This document shows, piece after piece, positions 34,490-44,083 of a stretch of DNA of 64,000 nucleotides. Positions within the stretch are counted from its first letter, which is position 1, and each line of letters begins with the position of its first letter. Source of the stretch: JAHEJJ01 sp965212205 (GTDB lineage Bacteria > Bacteroidota > Bacteroidia > Flavobacteriales > Flavobacteriaceae); NCBI GenBank assembly GCA_965212205.1, contig CBDBUX010000016.1, positions 62,001-126,000 of the forward strand, written 5' to 3'. The notes under the pieces are model-generated. The model worked only from the letters and a program-made list of their open reading frames with translations, made no database searches and was not told the origin of the DNA. The position numbers were made by a program, and so were the translations under genes.

Positions 34490-35815
34490 CTAGATACGTT
34501 CAAATCGAATGGGTACAGATTTTGGCTTGAGGGAAATAAGCGGGTTGATCTCTATTTCGTCCAGATTGGTGTTGATCCTATACCGGGATAATATCCTGTA
34601 GAGTGTTAATATCATTTCATACATCGCAAAATTATTGCCGATACACATACGAGGCCCTGCCCCAAACGGATAGTAATATTGGGCATAGTCCTTCAGCGAT
34701 CGTTCCTTAAAGCGTTCGGGTCTGAATTTTTCAGGATCGCTCCAGAAATTGGAATGACGGTGTAATTCGTAGACCGACATCAGCACTAAACTCCCTTTTT
34801 GCAATTCAATGCCCGTTATTGAATCGCGGCCTATAGCTTCACGGTCTATCACATAAGCCGGTGGGTAGAGCCGAAGTGATTCTTCGATACAACATTTGGT
34901 GAACGGCAGTTTGTTAAACAAATCCGATATATCAACGGAAGTGTGATGAACGGCAGCGATTTCCTTATAAAGTTTTTCCTGCACCTTACTATCGCGGGCG
35001 ATATTGTATAAGCTAAAACTCAGCGCATTCGCGGTGGTCTCATGTCCCGCGGTAAAAAGTATCAGCACCTCATCGAGCAACTGTTGACGCGACATGGATG
35101 TTCCGTCTTCATATCGGGCAGCCAGCAGCATGTCGAGCAGGTCGTCTTTTTGCAATCCGGAGCTAATCCGTTCCTCAATAATCCCATTGAGAATCTCGCG
35201 TCCTTCAAGTGCCAAGTTCAAATGCCTGTTAATCTTACCACTAAGTCTGAACCACCAGTTCAGATAAGGTTGCCTCATCTCACGTATCAGCATGCGTTGG
35301 TTGTTTTCAGTAATCTCCTGTAAACGCACCATCCTTTTTCTGATATCCGATCGGCTAAACAGTGATTGTGCTACCACCTGGAAGGCCAGATCGCTCATCC
35401 TAGGAAATACATCTGTCTCAATACCCGGCTTTATATGTTCAAGTTCTCCTTCAATCGCCTTGTCCATAATATTAAAAAGGCCTGCCAGTTTTTTCTTGTG
35501 GAAGGCGGGTTGTATCATACGCCGATGAACCCTCCAATGTTCGCCATTAGAAGTAAGCAGCCCGTGACCGATATATTTTGCGAGGTCTTCTGTCTGTAAT
35601 TTTGACTTCTGGTAATTCTTGTGATTTTTTTGAAGTATATGCCTGATAATCTCGGGGTCACGTGTGAAAATTACGCCCGAGGGAGATCCTATTTTTACTC
35701 GAAAACTATCTCCAAACTTTTCAAAATTCTCGGAATGAAAGGGAAGTGGGTTACGAAGTATTCGCTTGCGGTTGCGGATAACTTCCCAGTGTGATACAGA
35801 TGGCAGGTCGGGCAT
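34490..35815 (-). CDS. Cytochrome P450
   Basis: A 441-residue soluble P450 with all core motifs: I-helix oxygen-binding AGHETT (256-261), K-helix ExxR in EESLR (R315), PERF (366-369), and the heme-binding loop FGAGPRMCIG with cysteine ligand C391. There is no membrane anchor and no fused reductase, so it needs separate redox partners, none of which is in the window. It resembles the fatty-acid-type (CYP102-like) bacterial class. It is followed on the same strand by the lipoprotein gene and preceded at 53 bases by an alpha/beta hydrolase gene; a common pathway is possible but not shown. Confidence 0.95.
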   Translation of the reverse strand: MPDLPSVSHWEVIRNRKRILRNPLPFHSENFEKFGDSFRVKIGSPSGVIFTRDPEIIRHILQKNHKNYQKSKLQTEDLAKYIGHGLLTSNGEHWRVHRRMIQPAFHKKKLAGLFNIMDKAIEGELEHIKPGIETDVFPRMSDLAFQVVAQSLFSRSDIRKRMVRLQEITENNQRMLIREMRQPYLNWWFRLSGKINRHLNLALEGREILNGIIEERISSGLQKDDLLDMLLAARYEDGTSMSRQQLLDEVLILFTAGHETTANALSFSLYNIARDSKVQEKLYKEIAAVHHTSVDISDLFNKLPFTKCCIEESLRLYPPAYVIDREAIGRDSITGIELQKGSLVLMSVYELHRHSNFWSDPEKFRPERFKERSLKDYAQYYYPFGAGPRMCIGNNFAMYEMILTLYRILSRYRINTNLDEIEINPLISLKPKSVPIRFERI

Positions 35816-35867
35816 AAAGATGAGGCTAAGAGCTATCTAAATTAGAAACAATTTTGCGCTTCACCGC

Positions 35868-37232
35868 TCATTCGATGTTTTTTATACTCCTGATAAATTC
35901 GGCCTGTAGTTTAAAATAGTCTGGCGGAAAAGCGGGCCATCGGATTTGATTTTCTAATCCTATTCGTCTAAAACCGTGATTATATCCAGGGTACATTTTG
36001 ATTTGAATATCCTTACCTGATTCCTTTAGCTCCCTTAATATCACTTCGGTCTCGAGCGCATCGATACTCTCATCATCGGGTGTAAGTATTGCAAACAATG
36101 GTACATGGAGTTCCATCAATACGGGTATGGGATCGTAATCCATAAACGGCAAATAGTATTTAAGGTGCTCGGGTTCTGGAGGATATTGCAGGTATTCCAA
36201 TCCAGAAGTATTAAACCAGGGTTCTGATTTAGCGAGCTCGAGGCTCCTCTTATATAATTTCCATTCACCAGATCTGAGGCCTTCATGCCAGTGGTCTACC
36301 ACCTGGCGAATAAGGTGTATATCTTCTTTATCGGCACCTGCTTTTTCAGCATTATAAATAAAACTCCACTGGGCTTCGCGGGCAGGGCTCACGGCCGGCC
36401 CTGCACTGCTTATAACAAATGTGGTTTCGTCCCATATCGTGGCCGCCAGAGGTCCAATCCAACCGCCCTGGCTATGGCCAAAGAACCCGGCAAATTCTAT
36501 TTCTTCCAAGGCCAAAAAATAGCTGGCCACGGCAATACCATCCTGAGCGAGATCCCCGAAATCTGCTCCCTGCCATTCCCCTTTAGAACCTGCTACTCCC
36601 CTTTTGTCGAAAATGATGGAAGCAATGCCTTCTTCAGCTAATGAAAAGGCCGAAAAACGGTTTGTGTCTTTTGGCTGTGGTCCTGAACCATGTAGAAAAA
36701 TCACCCCGGGAAACGGGCCTTCTCCCTTCGGCAATATTATCTCTGCGCTAAGTGGTCCTTCAGGGCCTTCAACGGTTATCTGGCTACTTCTATACACTGG
36801 TCCTGATTCTTGGCGGTATAAACGGATCATGGCCAATTCCTCGAGGCTGGTATCCTGCCAGGATCCTTCGAGATATGGTTCCCCGGATCCATCGTCTACC
36901 AGATTTAAAATAAGTATTTGTTCGGAAGTATCCGTGGGAAATCGTAGGGTCAGCTGACCACCATCTAATTGAGCATTTTTGGCCGGCCATCCCATTACCC
37001 CCATATCCATAAGGCTGATCGATGCACTGAGCACATTTTTATGACGTTGGAGTTCCAGGCCTACGCGGGTTTGCTCTGCAGTGGTAGTGGCCATACCCTC
37101 CCATCGGCCTACGATGGGATCTATCGGATCAGCAAATGGTGGTAATTGAGTCTGATAGGGGTAATAGATTTGAAGACTGCCATTAAAACAAAATAGGGTT
37201 ATCGTGATTAGTAGAAAGCGAATGATCATCAC
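35868..37232 (-). CDS. Secreted alpha/beta hydrolase
   Basis: A 454-residue protein with an N-terminal hydrophobic segment (about 2-20), a beta-rich domain of some 100 residues (about 40-140, starting DPIVGRWEGM), and an alpha/beta-hydrolase domain. The oxyanion region is FLHGSG (179-184), the nucleophile is S254 in GHSQGG, the acid is in TPDDES and the base in YNHGF near the C terminus. This is the layout of dienelactone-hydrolase-like or acyl-peptide esterases found widely in Flavobacteriaceae. The substrate is unknown. The start may be the second Met (MIIRFLL). Confidence 0.9.
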   Translation of the reverse strand: MMIIRFLLITITLFCFNGSLQIYYPYQTQLPPFADPIDPIVGRWEGMATTTAEQTRVGLELQRHKNVLSASISLMDMGVMGWPAKNAQLDGGQLTLRFPTDTSEQILILNLVDDGSGEPYLEGSWQDTSLEELAMIRLYRQESGPVYRSSQITVEGPEGPLSAEIILPKGEGPFPGVIFLHGSGPQPKDTNRFSAFSLAEEGIASIIFDKRGVAGSKGEWQGADFGDLAQDGIAVASYFLALEEIEFAGFFGHSQGGWIGPLAATIWDETTFVISSAGPAVSPAREAQWSFIYNAEKAGADKEDIHLIRQVVDHWHEGLRSGEWKLYKRSLELAKSEPWFNTSGLEYLQYPPEPEHLKYYLPFMDYDPIPVLMELHVPLFAILTPDDESIDALETEVILRELKESGKDIQIKMYPGYNHGFRRIGLENQIRWPAFPPDYFKLQAEFIRSIKNIE

Positions 37233-37317
37233 AACTATAATGTTTTTGTCCTATTCATTAAACGAATGCAGAAGGGTTTCGTTACCAAACAAATCGATCA
37301 GTACCATGCAAGGGCTA

Positions 37318-38340
37318 TCAGAACAGATCGGCCTGCCCGCCGCCTTTAAGTTTTCCAAGATGGCGATACGCCAACTCCGTTACCTCCCTGCCTCTGGGTG
37401 TTCTCATAATAAAACCTTGCTGAATAAGGAAAGGTTCATATACCTCTTCTATGGTTTCAGCATTTTCAGAAACAGCGGTGGCCAGGGTGGTAATTCCAAC
37501 CGGGCCCCCTTTGAATTTGTCTATGATAGTGCTAAGGATCTTATTGTCCATTTCATCCAAACCATGAACATCCACATTAAGCGCCTTTAAGCCATATTTG
37601 GATATTTTCAAATCTATATCGCCACTCCCCTTGATCTGCGCAAAATCGCGCACCCTCCTGAGCAGTGCATTGGAAATTCTGGGTGTCCCCCGGCTTCGGC
37701 CAGCGATTTCAATAGCAGCTTCGGTAGTTATAGGCACCTTTAATATCTCGGCACTACGTTCTACGATTGTGGATAACAACTCGGTATTATAATATTCCAG
37801 ACGGTTGGTAATGCTAAAACGGGCTCTCATCGGGGCCGTTAGCAACCCGGAACGTGTTGTGGCTCCAATAAGTGTAAATGGATGTAAATTGATCTGAACC
37901 GATCTAGCATTCGGCCCCGTCTCGATCATGATATCGATTTTATAGTCCTCCATTGCCGAGTAGAGGTATTCTTCAACTACCGGACTGAGTCTGTGGATCT
38001 CGTCTATAAACAAAACATCCCGCTCCTCTAGATTGGTAAGGAGGCCTGCCAGATCTCCGGGTTTATCGAGAACTGGCCCGGAAGTGACTTTAATACCCAC
38101 ATCAAGTTCATTGGCCAGAATATGAGCCAGTGTGGTCTTTCCCAGGCCGGGAGGGCCATGGAACAGAGTATGATCTAATGCCTCATTTCTCAGGTTTGCT
38201 GCCTCAACAAATATTTTCAGGTTCTCCAGCACCTGTTCCTGGCCTGTAAAATCATCAAAGGATACCGGCCTCAGGGCTCGTTCTAGTTCTAATTCTTCTG
38301 GCGAGAAATTCGTTCCTGAAGCGTCGAGATTCTCATTCAT
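37318..38340 (-). CDS. ruvB: Holliday junction DNA helicase subunit RuvB
   Basis: A 340-residue AAA+ motor. The ATG at 38338-38340 (MNENLDASGTNFSPEE) is preferred over one 18 codons upstream that lies across a promoter-like box. Motifs are Walker A GPPGLGKT (62-69), Walker B VLFIDEIHRL, sensor IGATTR and the C-terminal winged helix (IQQGFIMRTPRGREVTELAY). It drives branch migration with RuvA (21455-22036). A candidate -7 box, TATCTTTG on the minus strand at 38346-38353, lies only five bases before the start, so the message may be leaderless. Confidence 0.97.
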   Translation of the reverse strand: MNENLDASGTNFSPEELELERALRPVSFDDFTGQEQVLENLKIFVEAANLRNEALDHTLFHGPPGLGKTTLAHILANELDVGIKVTSGPVLDKPGDLAGLLTNLEERDVLFIDEIHRLSPVVEEYLYSAMEDYKIDIMIETGPNARSVQINLHPFTLIGATTRSGLLTAPMRARFSITNRLEYYNTELLSTIVERSAEILKVPITTEAAIEIAGRSRGTPRISNALLRRVRDFAQIKGSGDIDLKISKYGLKALNVDVHGLDEMDNKILSTIIDKFKGGPVGITTLATAVSENAETIEEVYEPFLIQQGFIMRTPRGREVTELAYRHLGKLKGGGQADLF

Positions 38341-38345
38341 ACCTT

Positions 38346-38353
38346 CAAAGATA
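38346..38353 (-). promoter_or_regulatory. Candidate -7 box for ruvB (leaderless start)
   Basis: Minus-strand TATCTTTG matches TAnnTTTG, five bases before the ATG. No -33 TTG is seen at the usual distance. Confidence 0.35.
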
Positions 38354-38426
38354 GTAAAATACGGAGGGTGATTTTTGCAGTATTTTATTTTCAAAATATA
38401 GGGCAGATGTTATTCCTCCTTAATTC

Positions 38427-38440
38427 CTGATAATTATCAG
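38427..38440. repeat. 14-bp perfect palindrome between ruvB and pckA
   Basis: CTGATAATTATCAG, identical on both strands, followed on the plus strand by seven T. It lies between the divergent ruvB and pckA starts, where no transcript needs to end, so an operator site is more likely than a terminator. It is 91 bases before the pckA start. Confidence 0.5.
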
Positions 38441-38463
38441 TTTTTTTAAGAAGATTTATCCCC

Positions 38464-38471
38464 TACTTTGC
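38464..38471 (+). promoter_or_regulatory. Possible -7 region of the pckA promoter
   Basis: TACTTTGC resembles the Bacteroidota -7 element with one spacer base missing, 60 bases before the pckA ATG. The -33 region has TTT rather than TTG. Confidence 0.3.
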
Positions 38472-38531
38472 ACAGTTAATTGGTATTATTAGTAATTTAA
38501 TCATTCACTTAGATTTATTAAAACTCGGAAT

Positions 38532-40136
38532 ATGACTTCAAAATTTAATCTTCGAAAATACGGTATTGAGACCGAAGAAGTGTATAGGAACAGTAGTGTC
38601 CCTGTTCTTTACGAATTGGGATTACAACTCGAAAAAGGGACAGCGATCTCAGACGTAGGGGCTTTGTTGGTATACTCAGGTGAAAAAACAGGACGTAGTC
38701 CTAAAGATAAGCGCATTGTACGCCATCCGGATTCAGAAAAAAATATCGATTGGGGTCCTATTAATATGGGACTAGATGAGCACACCTTTATGGTAAACCA
38801 CGAGCGTGCTTTGGATTATCTAAATGTATGCGATCATCTGTACGTTGTGGATGCCTTTTTAGGCTGGGATCCGAAGTACAGAAAAAAAGTTAGGATCATT
38901 TGTACCCGTGCCTATCATGCACTCTTTATGCAGAATATGCTGATCATGCCAACAGCAGAAGAACTGGCTGATTTCGGCGAACCTGATTATGTGGTCTTTA
39001 ATGCAGGAGGATTCCCAGCTAACCGATATACTTCGGAAATGACTTCCAAGACCAGTATCGATGTGAACCTGGAACGAAAAGAGATCGTCATCCTTGGCAC
39101 CCAGTATGCCGGTGAGATGAAAAAAGGTCTATTTGGCGTTATGAATTACCTGATGCCTTTAGAGAATGTACTGCCAATGCACTGTTCAGCCAATGTAGGG
39201 GAAGAAGGAGATGTAACCCTGTTATTTGGACTTTCTGGAACTGGTAAAACCACGCTGAGTGCAGATCCTAAACGAAAATTGATAGGGGACGATGAGCACT
39301 GCTGGACAGACACTGGTGTATTTAATATTGAAGGTGGTTGTTATGCTAAAGCAATTGATCTTTCAGCAGAGAAAGAACCGGATATCTACAATGCGATTAG
39401 ATTCGGTACTGTTCTGGAAAATGTAGTGTACGATAAATATACTCATGAGGTGGATTATACAGACACTACCATAACCCAAAATACCAGGGCGTCTTATCCG
39501 ATAAATTTCATAGACAACGTACAAATTCCTTGTATTGCAGGTCATCCGAAGAACATTATCTTCCTAACCTGTGATGCGTTTGGTGTATTACCTCCTGTGA
39601 GTAAGCTCTCTCCGGAGCAGGCGAGCTATCATTTCATCGCCGGATATACCGCAAAAGTAGCCGGTACAGAAATGGGCGTTACTGAACCTCAGGCAACCTT
39701 CAGTTCGAACTTTGGCGCGGCGTTCATGATGTGGCATCCCAACAAATATGCCGAATTGCTGGCTGAAAAAATGAAGGAGCATGGAGCAACAGCCTGGTTG
39801 GTAAATACCGGTTGGACCGGTGGTGCCCACGGTGTTGGTTCCAGAATGAAGTTAAAGTATACAAGGGCTATGATCGATGCCATTCACCATGGTGATTTTG
39901 ACAGTGTTGATTTCGTCAAGGATGAAGAATTTGGATTTGAAATTCCTATGAGTTGTCCGAATGTACCATCAGAAGTACTTGTGCCCAAAAATACATGGGA
40001 AGACAAAGATAAATTCGACGAAGACAAGAGGAAGCTGATTTCGCTATTCAACGAAAATTTTAAAAAGTTTGAAGCTGGTGTAAATAAGGAAATTATTGAA
40101 GCCGGTCCGAAAGCAGATTATTCTATGCAGTCGTAG
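38532..40136 (+). CDS. pckA: Phosphoenolpyruvate carboxykinase (ATP)
   Basis: A 534-residue enzyme of normal length that converts oxaloacetate and ATP to phosphoenolpyruvate, the committed step of gluconeogenesis. Motifs: P-loop GLSGTGKTT (233-241), the preceding PMHCSANVG and the following LIGDDEHCWTD metal-binding kinase-2 loop, and FNIEGGCYAKAI. It is the first plus-strand gene after 38 kb of minus-strand genes, diverging from ruvB across a 191-base gap with a palindrome. With the NADP malic enzyme at 22075-24380 it would control the malate/pyruvate/PEP node. A bidirectional terminator follows. Confidence 0.97.
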   Translation: MTSKFNLRKYGIETEEVYRNSSVPVLYELGLQLEKGTAISDVGALLVYSGEKTGRSPKDKRIVRHPDSEKNIDWGPINMGLDEHTFMVNHERALDYLNVCDHLYVVDAFLGWDPKYRKKVRIICTRAYHALFMQNMLIMPTAEELADFGEPDYVVFNAGGFPANRYTSEMTSKTSIDVNLERKEIVILGTQYAGEMKKGLFGVMNYLMPLENVLPMHCSANVGEEGDVTLLFGLSGTGKTTLSADPKRKLIGDDEHCWTDTGVFNIEGGCYAKAIDLSAEKEPDIYNAIRFGTVLENVVYDKYTHEVDYTDTTITQNTRASYPINFIDNVQIPCIAGHPKNIIFLTCDAFGVLPPVSKLSPEQASYHFIAGYTAKVAGTEMGVTEPQATFSSNFGAAFMMWHPNKYAELLAEKMKEHGATAWLVNTGWTGGAHGVGSRMKLKYTRAMIDAIHHGDFDSVDFVKDEEFGFEIPMSCPNVPSEVLVPKNTWEDKDKFDEDKRKLISLFNENFKKFEAGVNKEIIEAGPKADYSMQS

Positions 40137-40155
40137 AATTATTTTGATTTGATCG

Positions 40156-40193
40156 AAAATTCCCGGGATTAATTTAGTTCCGGGAATTTTTTT
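40156..40193 (+). terminator. Bidirectional terminator between pckA and the DUF2807 gene
   Basis: An 11-base inverted repeat, AAAATTCCCGG (40156-40166) / CCGGGAATTTT (40180-40190), followed by T to 40193. It is 19 bases after the pckA stop and two bases before the end of the convergent gene. Confidence 0.88.
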
Positions 40194-40194
40194 G

Positions 40195-41019
40195 TTAATC
40201 CGGTCGTTTATATAATTCAGAATTCCCGCTGAATTCTTCAATAAGCAGGGAAGCCTCACCGTAAAGGTAAACCTTGGCATTGACAGAAGATGCCAGTTTT
40301 ATTTGGTCTTGTGCATGAACACGAGCAGAAGCTGTATCGGTAGTTTCCAGAGAGACATTCACCCCTTCGAGTTCCTGGGCCCTGAGCTTGGTGCTGCCTT
40401 CCAATCTTATCTCAAATATTTCTGAGGTACCCTGAAGTTTGGCTAAAGCATCGTTGTACATCTCTAATGTTTTATGCCTGCTTACAGAATATATGTCTGC
40501 ATCAACTTTATCCCGAAGCATTACGGCAAGCGAGTCTGTATCTATATTGAGTCGTGATTTGCTGTTCCCCTCCATCTCCACGATAGTTACCGCAGCACTG
40601 ATCTGAAGGTCTGTCCGTGAAGTACCAGCAGTGAAAAGCTTGAGCTGATCTGCAGAGATGCTCGAAGCAGATATGATTTTACCCTTATTTATCCTTATAG
40701 ATTCGAGTTGATCATAGCGGACGGAGATGTCTAACTTCTTCTTTGCGGTTATCTCATAAAATGCGCTGATGACAAGCGTAGAGTCTTCTACTTCTAATTT
40801 CAATATATCGATAAGATTATCATCTGCAGTAATGGTGTAGCCAGTCTCGCTCGACTTCTGGAGTGAGATCTCAAGATCATCCTTGAGTTCGATCCGACTG
40901 AAATCGGGTAAATCTTCCCGAACTTCAACCACATTTTTATTCCCTTTTATCTTAGGTTTACGCTGGGCATGCACTACTGAGCAACCCATGCAAATCATAA
41001 TCAGCAGTAGTTTTTTCAC
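40195..41019 (-). CDS. Secreted head-GIN (DUF2807) domain protein
   Basis: A 274-residue protein with a signal peptide (MKKLLLIMICMGCSVVHAQ) and a DUF2807 putative auto-transporter adhesin head-GIN domain: it starts VREDLPDFSRIELKDDLEIS and then repeats short strands of about 18-20 residues (LDISVRYDQLESIRINKG, LQISAAVTIVEMEGNS, and similar), which suggests a right-handed beta-helix. Such proteins are common at the Flavobacteriaceae cell surface; no function is known. Convergent with pckA. Confidence 0.9.
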   Translation of the reverse strand: MKKLLLIMICMGCSVVHAQRKPKIKGNKNVVEVREDLPDFSRIELKDDLEISLQKSSETGYTITADDNLIDILKLEVEDSTLVISAFYEITAKKKLDISVRYDQLESIRINKGKIISASSISADQLKLFTAGTSRTDLQISAAVTIVEMEGNSKSRLNIDTDSLAVMLRDKVDADIYSVSRHKTLEMYNDALAKLQGTSEIFEIRLEGSTKLRAQELEGVNVSLETTDTASARVHAQDQIKLASSVNAKVYLYGEASLLIEEFSGNSELYKRPD

Positions 41020-41054
41020 TTTCTAGTAATTATTATAATTGATAAATCCCCTTA

Positions 41055-41062
41055 CAAAAATA
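41055..41062 (-). promoter_or_regulatory. Candidate -7 box for the DUF2807 gene
   Basis: Minus-strand TATTTTTG fits TAnnTTTG, 35 bases before the ATG and just after the oxidase operon terminator; no -33 TTG is visible. Confidence 0.4.
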
Positions 41063-41093
41063 GGGATATCTTGTTGTCCTGGCCAGGAGGCAT

Positions 41094-41119
41094 AAAAAAA
41101 GCCCGTTAAAACGGGCTTT
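41094..41119 (-). terminator. Terminator of the act-cox operon
   Basis: AAAGCCCGTT (41098-41107) / AACGGGCTTT (41110-41119) with the inner AT pairs forming the loop; on the minus strand seven T follow (A run 41094-41100). It is 21 bases past the coxA stop, ending an 8-gene respiratory operon. Confidence 0.88.
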
Positions 41120-41140
41120 AAATCATTTATAATTGCATAA

Positions 41141-42964
41141 TTAGTGCTGCAATTCTTCCTCATTATCCTGGAGGGGTACCGTTTGGGGTACAAAATCCTG
41201 TCCGGGAATGATATATTCTCCATTCTCGTAAGTTTTGCTATAGTCATATGACCATCGGTGCACTTCTGGAATCGGGCCGTCCCAGTTTCCGTGAATGTGT
41301 TTAATTGGAGCATCCCATTCGAGAGTTGTGGCTTTCCAGGGATTTTGTGGTCCCTTCTTACCATAGAAAATACTGCTTACAAAGTTATAGGCAAATACCA
41401 ATTGGGCCCCGGCGGTAATCAGCGCAAAAACGGTCATCAATACTTGAATGTCGGTAAACTCATCGAACATTGGGAATGCTGTATTCTCGTAATATCTTCT
41501 GGGTACACCAGCCATCCCGATAAAATGCATCGGGAAGAAAATTCCATAAGAGCCCACGGCGGTGATCCAAAAATGTATATACCCAAGGTTCTTGTTCATC
41601 ATCCTGCTCTGGAACATTTTTGGAAACCAGTGATATACCCCGGCGAATAAACCATAGAGTGCTGAGATTCCCATCACCAGGTGAAAGTGAGCTACCACAA
41701 AATAGGTGTCATGAACATTGATATCGAGTGTACTGTCACCTAAGATTATCCCAGTTAGACCCCCGGTAATAAAGGTAGAAACCATCCCGATTGAAAATAA
41801 CATCCCGGGATTCAACTGTAAATTCCCTTTCCACAGCGTGGTGATCCAGTTAAAGGCTTTCACCGCAGATGGAATTGCGATCAGCAATGTTGTAAAAGTA
41901 AAGACCGATCCCAGGAATGGATTCATTCCGGAAACAAACATATGGTGACCCCAAACTATTGTAGAGAGAAAAGCAATAGCGAGGATAGATGCAATCATTG
42001 CCCGATATCCAAAAATCGGTTTCCGGGCATTCACAGACATCACCTCCGATACAATTCCCATGGCAGGTAAAATCACAATATATACTTCGGGGTGTCCAAG
42101 AAACCAAAACAGGTGCTCGAACAGAACCGGAGATCCTCCCTGATAGTGCAAAACTTCACCCTGTATAAAAATATCGGAGAGAAAGAAGGAAGTTCCAAAA
42201 CTACGGTCCATGATCAATAATAGTGCTGCGGATAAAAGAACAGGGAAAGAGACTACCCCAATGATCGCCGTCACAAAAAATGCCCAGATGGTCAGGGGTA
42301 ACCTGGTCATCGACATGCCTTTTGTTCGAAGATTAAGCACTGTTACGATATAATTCAAAGAGCCCAAGAGGGAAGAGGCAATAAATATTGCCATAGAGAC
42401 AAGCCATAAAGTCATTCCCATCCCCGAACCGGGTTGCGCCAACGGGAGTGCACTTAAGGGTGGATAAATGGTCCATCCGGCGGCGGCAGGACCTGCTTCC
42501 ACAAACAAGGATATCACCATAATTACACTGGATATGAAAAACATCCAATACGACAACATATTTAGAAATCCTGAAGCCATGTCTCTGGCACCGATTTGTA
42601 AAGGGATTAGGAGGTTACTAAAAGTACCGCTTAATCCTGCTGTCAGGACAAAGAATACCATGATGGTTCCGTGAATAGTCACCAGTGCCAGATATACATC
42701 GGCATCCATCACCCCATCGGGAGCCCATTTACCCAGGAAGGTCTCGAACATTGGAAATGACTCACCAGGCCAGGCTAACTGCATTCTGAACAAGAGGGAC
42801 ATGCCTATCCCAATCACACCCATAATCAGACCTGTAATCAGATACTGTTTGGAGATCATTTTATGATCCTGACTAAAAATATACTTTGTTACAAATGTTT
42901 CCTTATGATGATGTCCATGATCGTGCGCGTGATCATCAACATGGGCATGAGCTGTTACAGACAT
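41141..42964 (-). CDS. ctaD: Cytochrome c oxidase subunit I (aa3 type)
   Basis: A 607-residue heme-copper oxidase catalytic subunit with 12 helices. Active-site motifs are WFLGHPEVYIVILP (CuB histidine cross-linked to the tyrosine), WGHHMFVSG (two CuB histidines) and HDTYFVVAHFHLVMG (heme ligands). The N terminus is unusual: about ten His and several Asp within residues 5-20 (AHAHVDDHAHDHGHHH). It reduces oxygen to water and pumps protons; in Flavobacterium the enzyme forms a supercomplex with alternative complex III, whose genes are upstream in the same operon. It is the last gene before the terminator. Confidence 0.97.
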   Translation of the reverse strand: MSVTAHAHVDDHAHDHGHHHKETFVTKYIFSQDHKMISKQYLITGLIMGVIGIGMSLLFRMQLAWPGESFPMFETFLGKWAPDGVMDADVYLALVTIHGTIMVFFVLTAGLSGTFSNLLIPLQIGARDMASGFLNMLSYWMFFISSVIMVISLFVEAGPAAAGWTIYPPLSALPLAQPGSGMGMTLWLVSMAIFIASSLLGSLNYIVTVLNLRTKGMSMTRLPLTIWAFFVTAIIGVVSFPVLLSAALLLIMDRSFGTSFFLSDIFIQGEVLHYQGGSPVLFEHLFWFLGHPEVYIVILPAMGIVSEVMSVNARKPIFGYRAMIASILAIAFLSTIVWGHHMFVSGMNPFLGSVFTFTTLLIAIPSAVKAFNWITTLWKGNLQLNPGMLFSIGMVSTFITGGLTGIILGDSTLDINVHDTYFVVAHFHLVMGISALYGLFAGVYHWFPKMFQSRMMNKNLGYIHFWITAVGSYGIFFPMHFIGMAGVPRRYYENTAFPMFDEFTDIQVLMTVFALITAGAQLVFAYNFVSSIFYGKKGPQNPWKATTLEWDAPIKHIHGNWDGPIPEVHRWSYDYSKTYENGEYIIPGQDFVPQTVPLQDNEEELQH

Positions 42965-43005
42965 AATCTAACTATTATATTATTTTCTATTTTATAGCCT
43001 AATTG

Positions 43006-44064
43006 TTATTGAACCGAAGCCAAGGTCTGTTTAAAGGATTGCTGTGTGGCCATCCAGGCGTTATATTCCTCTTCGGTCTCTACGATAATCTTCATTTGCA
43101 TATTGTAATGAGATTTACCACAGATCTTATTACACAACAAAACATAGTCGAATTCCCATGGATCAGAGTTGGGTTCACCTTTAAGAGCTCTCTCGGCCCT
43201 GATGGCGTTCGTCCTCTTTACTTTGTCTACCACGTCGGGGTTTTGCCTCATCTGCGCTGTTGTTATCGTCGGTGTGAAAGAGAATTCGGTGATCATTCCG
43301 GGTACACAATTCATCTGAGCCCTGAAATGCGGCATATACGCCGAATGCAATACGTCTTGTGACCTCATTTTAAAATTAACCTTTCTCCCTACAGGAAGAT
43401 GAAGTTCTTTCACAATAATATCGTCTGCCGAGTAAGGGTCCGATTCATCGAGCCCTAGAACATTGGCTCTGTTGATATCGATCATCCTTACATTAGCCCC
43501 TCCCAAAACATTATCGGCACCGCCATATCTCGCGGTCCAATTGAATTGCTGAGCATATAATTCTACGATCAATGGGTCATCGTCTTCATTGATGTCCATT
43601 ATATTTGTCCAGGTGTACAGCCCCCAAAGTATCAGACCAGCCAATACTATCACAGGGATGATGGTCCAGATGAATTCGAGACGGTCATTATCGGCGAAGA
43701 AAAGAGCTTTTTTACCTTTTTCTCCTTTGTATCTATAGCCGTAATAGTGAAGTAAAAACTGGGTTATGGTCTGTACAAAGAAAATAATACCGAAGGAAAC
43801 GAGCATAAGATAGTCGTACTCACCACCGTGTTCGGAAGCCGCTTCCGGCAAAAGAAATTTTGAATATTTTACAAAACTAAAAATAGTAATGCCATAGATA
43901 AAGATCAGGAAGGCCATCATCATATAGCCGTTGTATCTGTTATCCTTATCACTGGCCACCTGGGCCGTTTCTGCCTTGAGCTGTGACAATTCGAATATTT
44001 TGGTCATCTGCCAAATAGCGATTGCCACTAATACTAAAACAGCTAAGATCAAGAATGTAGTCAT
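43006..44064 (-). CDS. ctaC: Cytochrome c oxidase subunit II
   Basis: A 352-residue subunit. There is a first N-terminal helix (about 2-18), a soluble stretch, then the two membrane helices of subunit II (about 50-68 and 84-104, and WTIIPVIVLAGLILWGLYTW). The periplasmic cupredoxin domain carries a complete CuA site: the upstream histidine in VLHSAYMPHF and CNKICGKSHYNM (two Cys, His, Met). It takes electrons from a cytochrome c domain, most likely ActE or ActA in the supercomplex. There is no C-terminal cytochrome c fusion. It follows actF by 19 bases. Confidence 0.96.
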   Translation of the reverse strand: MTTFLILAVLVLVAIAIWQMTKIFELSQLKAETAQVASDKDNRYNGYMMMAFLIFIYGITIFSFVKYSKFLLPEAASEHGGEYDYLMLVSFGIIFFVQTITQFLLHYYGYRYKGEKGKKALFFADNDRLEFIWTIIPVIVLAGLILWGLYTWTNIMDINEDDDPLIVELYAQQFNWTARYGGADNVLGGANVRMIDINRANVLGLDESDPYSADDIIVKELHLPVGRKVNFKMRSQDVLHSAYMPHFRAQMNCVPGMITEFSFTPTITTAQMRQNPDVVDKVKRTNAIRAERALKGEPNSDPWEFDYVLLCNKICGKSHYNMQMKIIVETEEEYNAWMATQQSFKQTLASVQ

Positions 44065-44083
44065 TTTTGGAACTTAATACACA

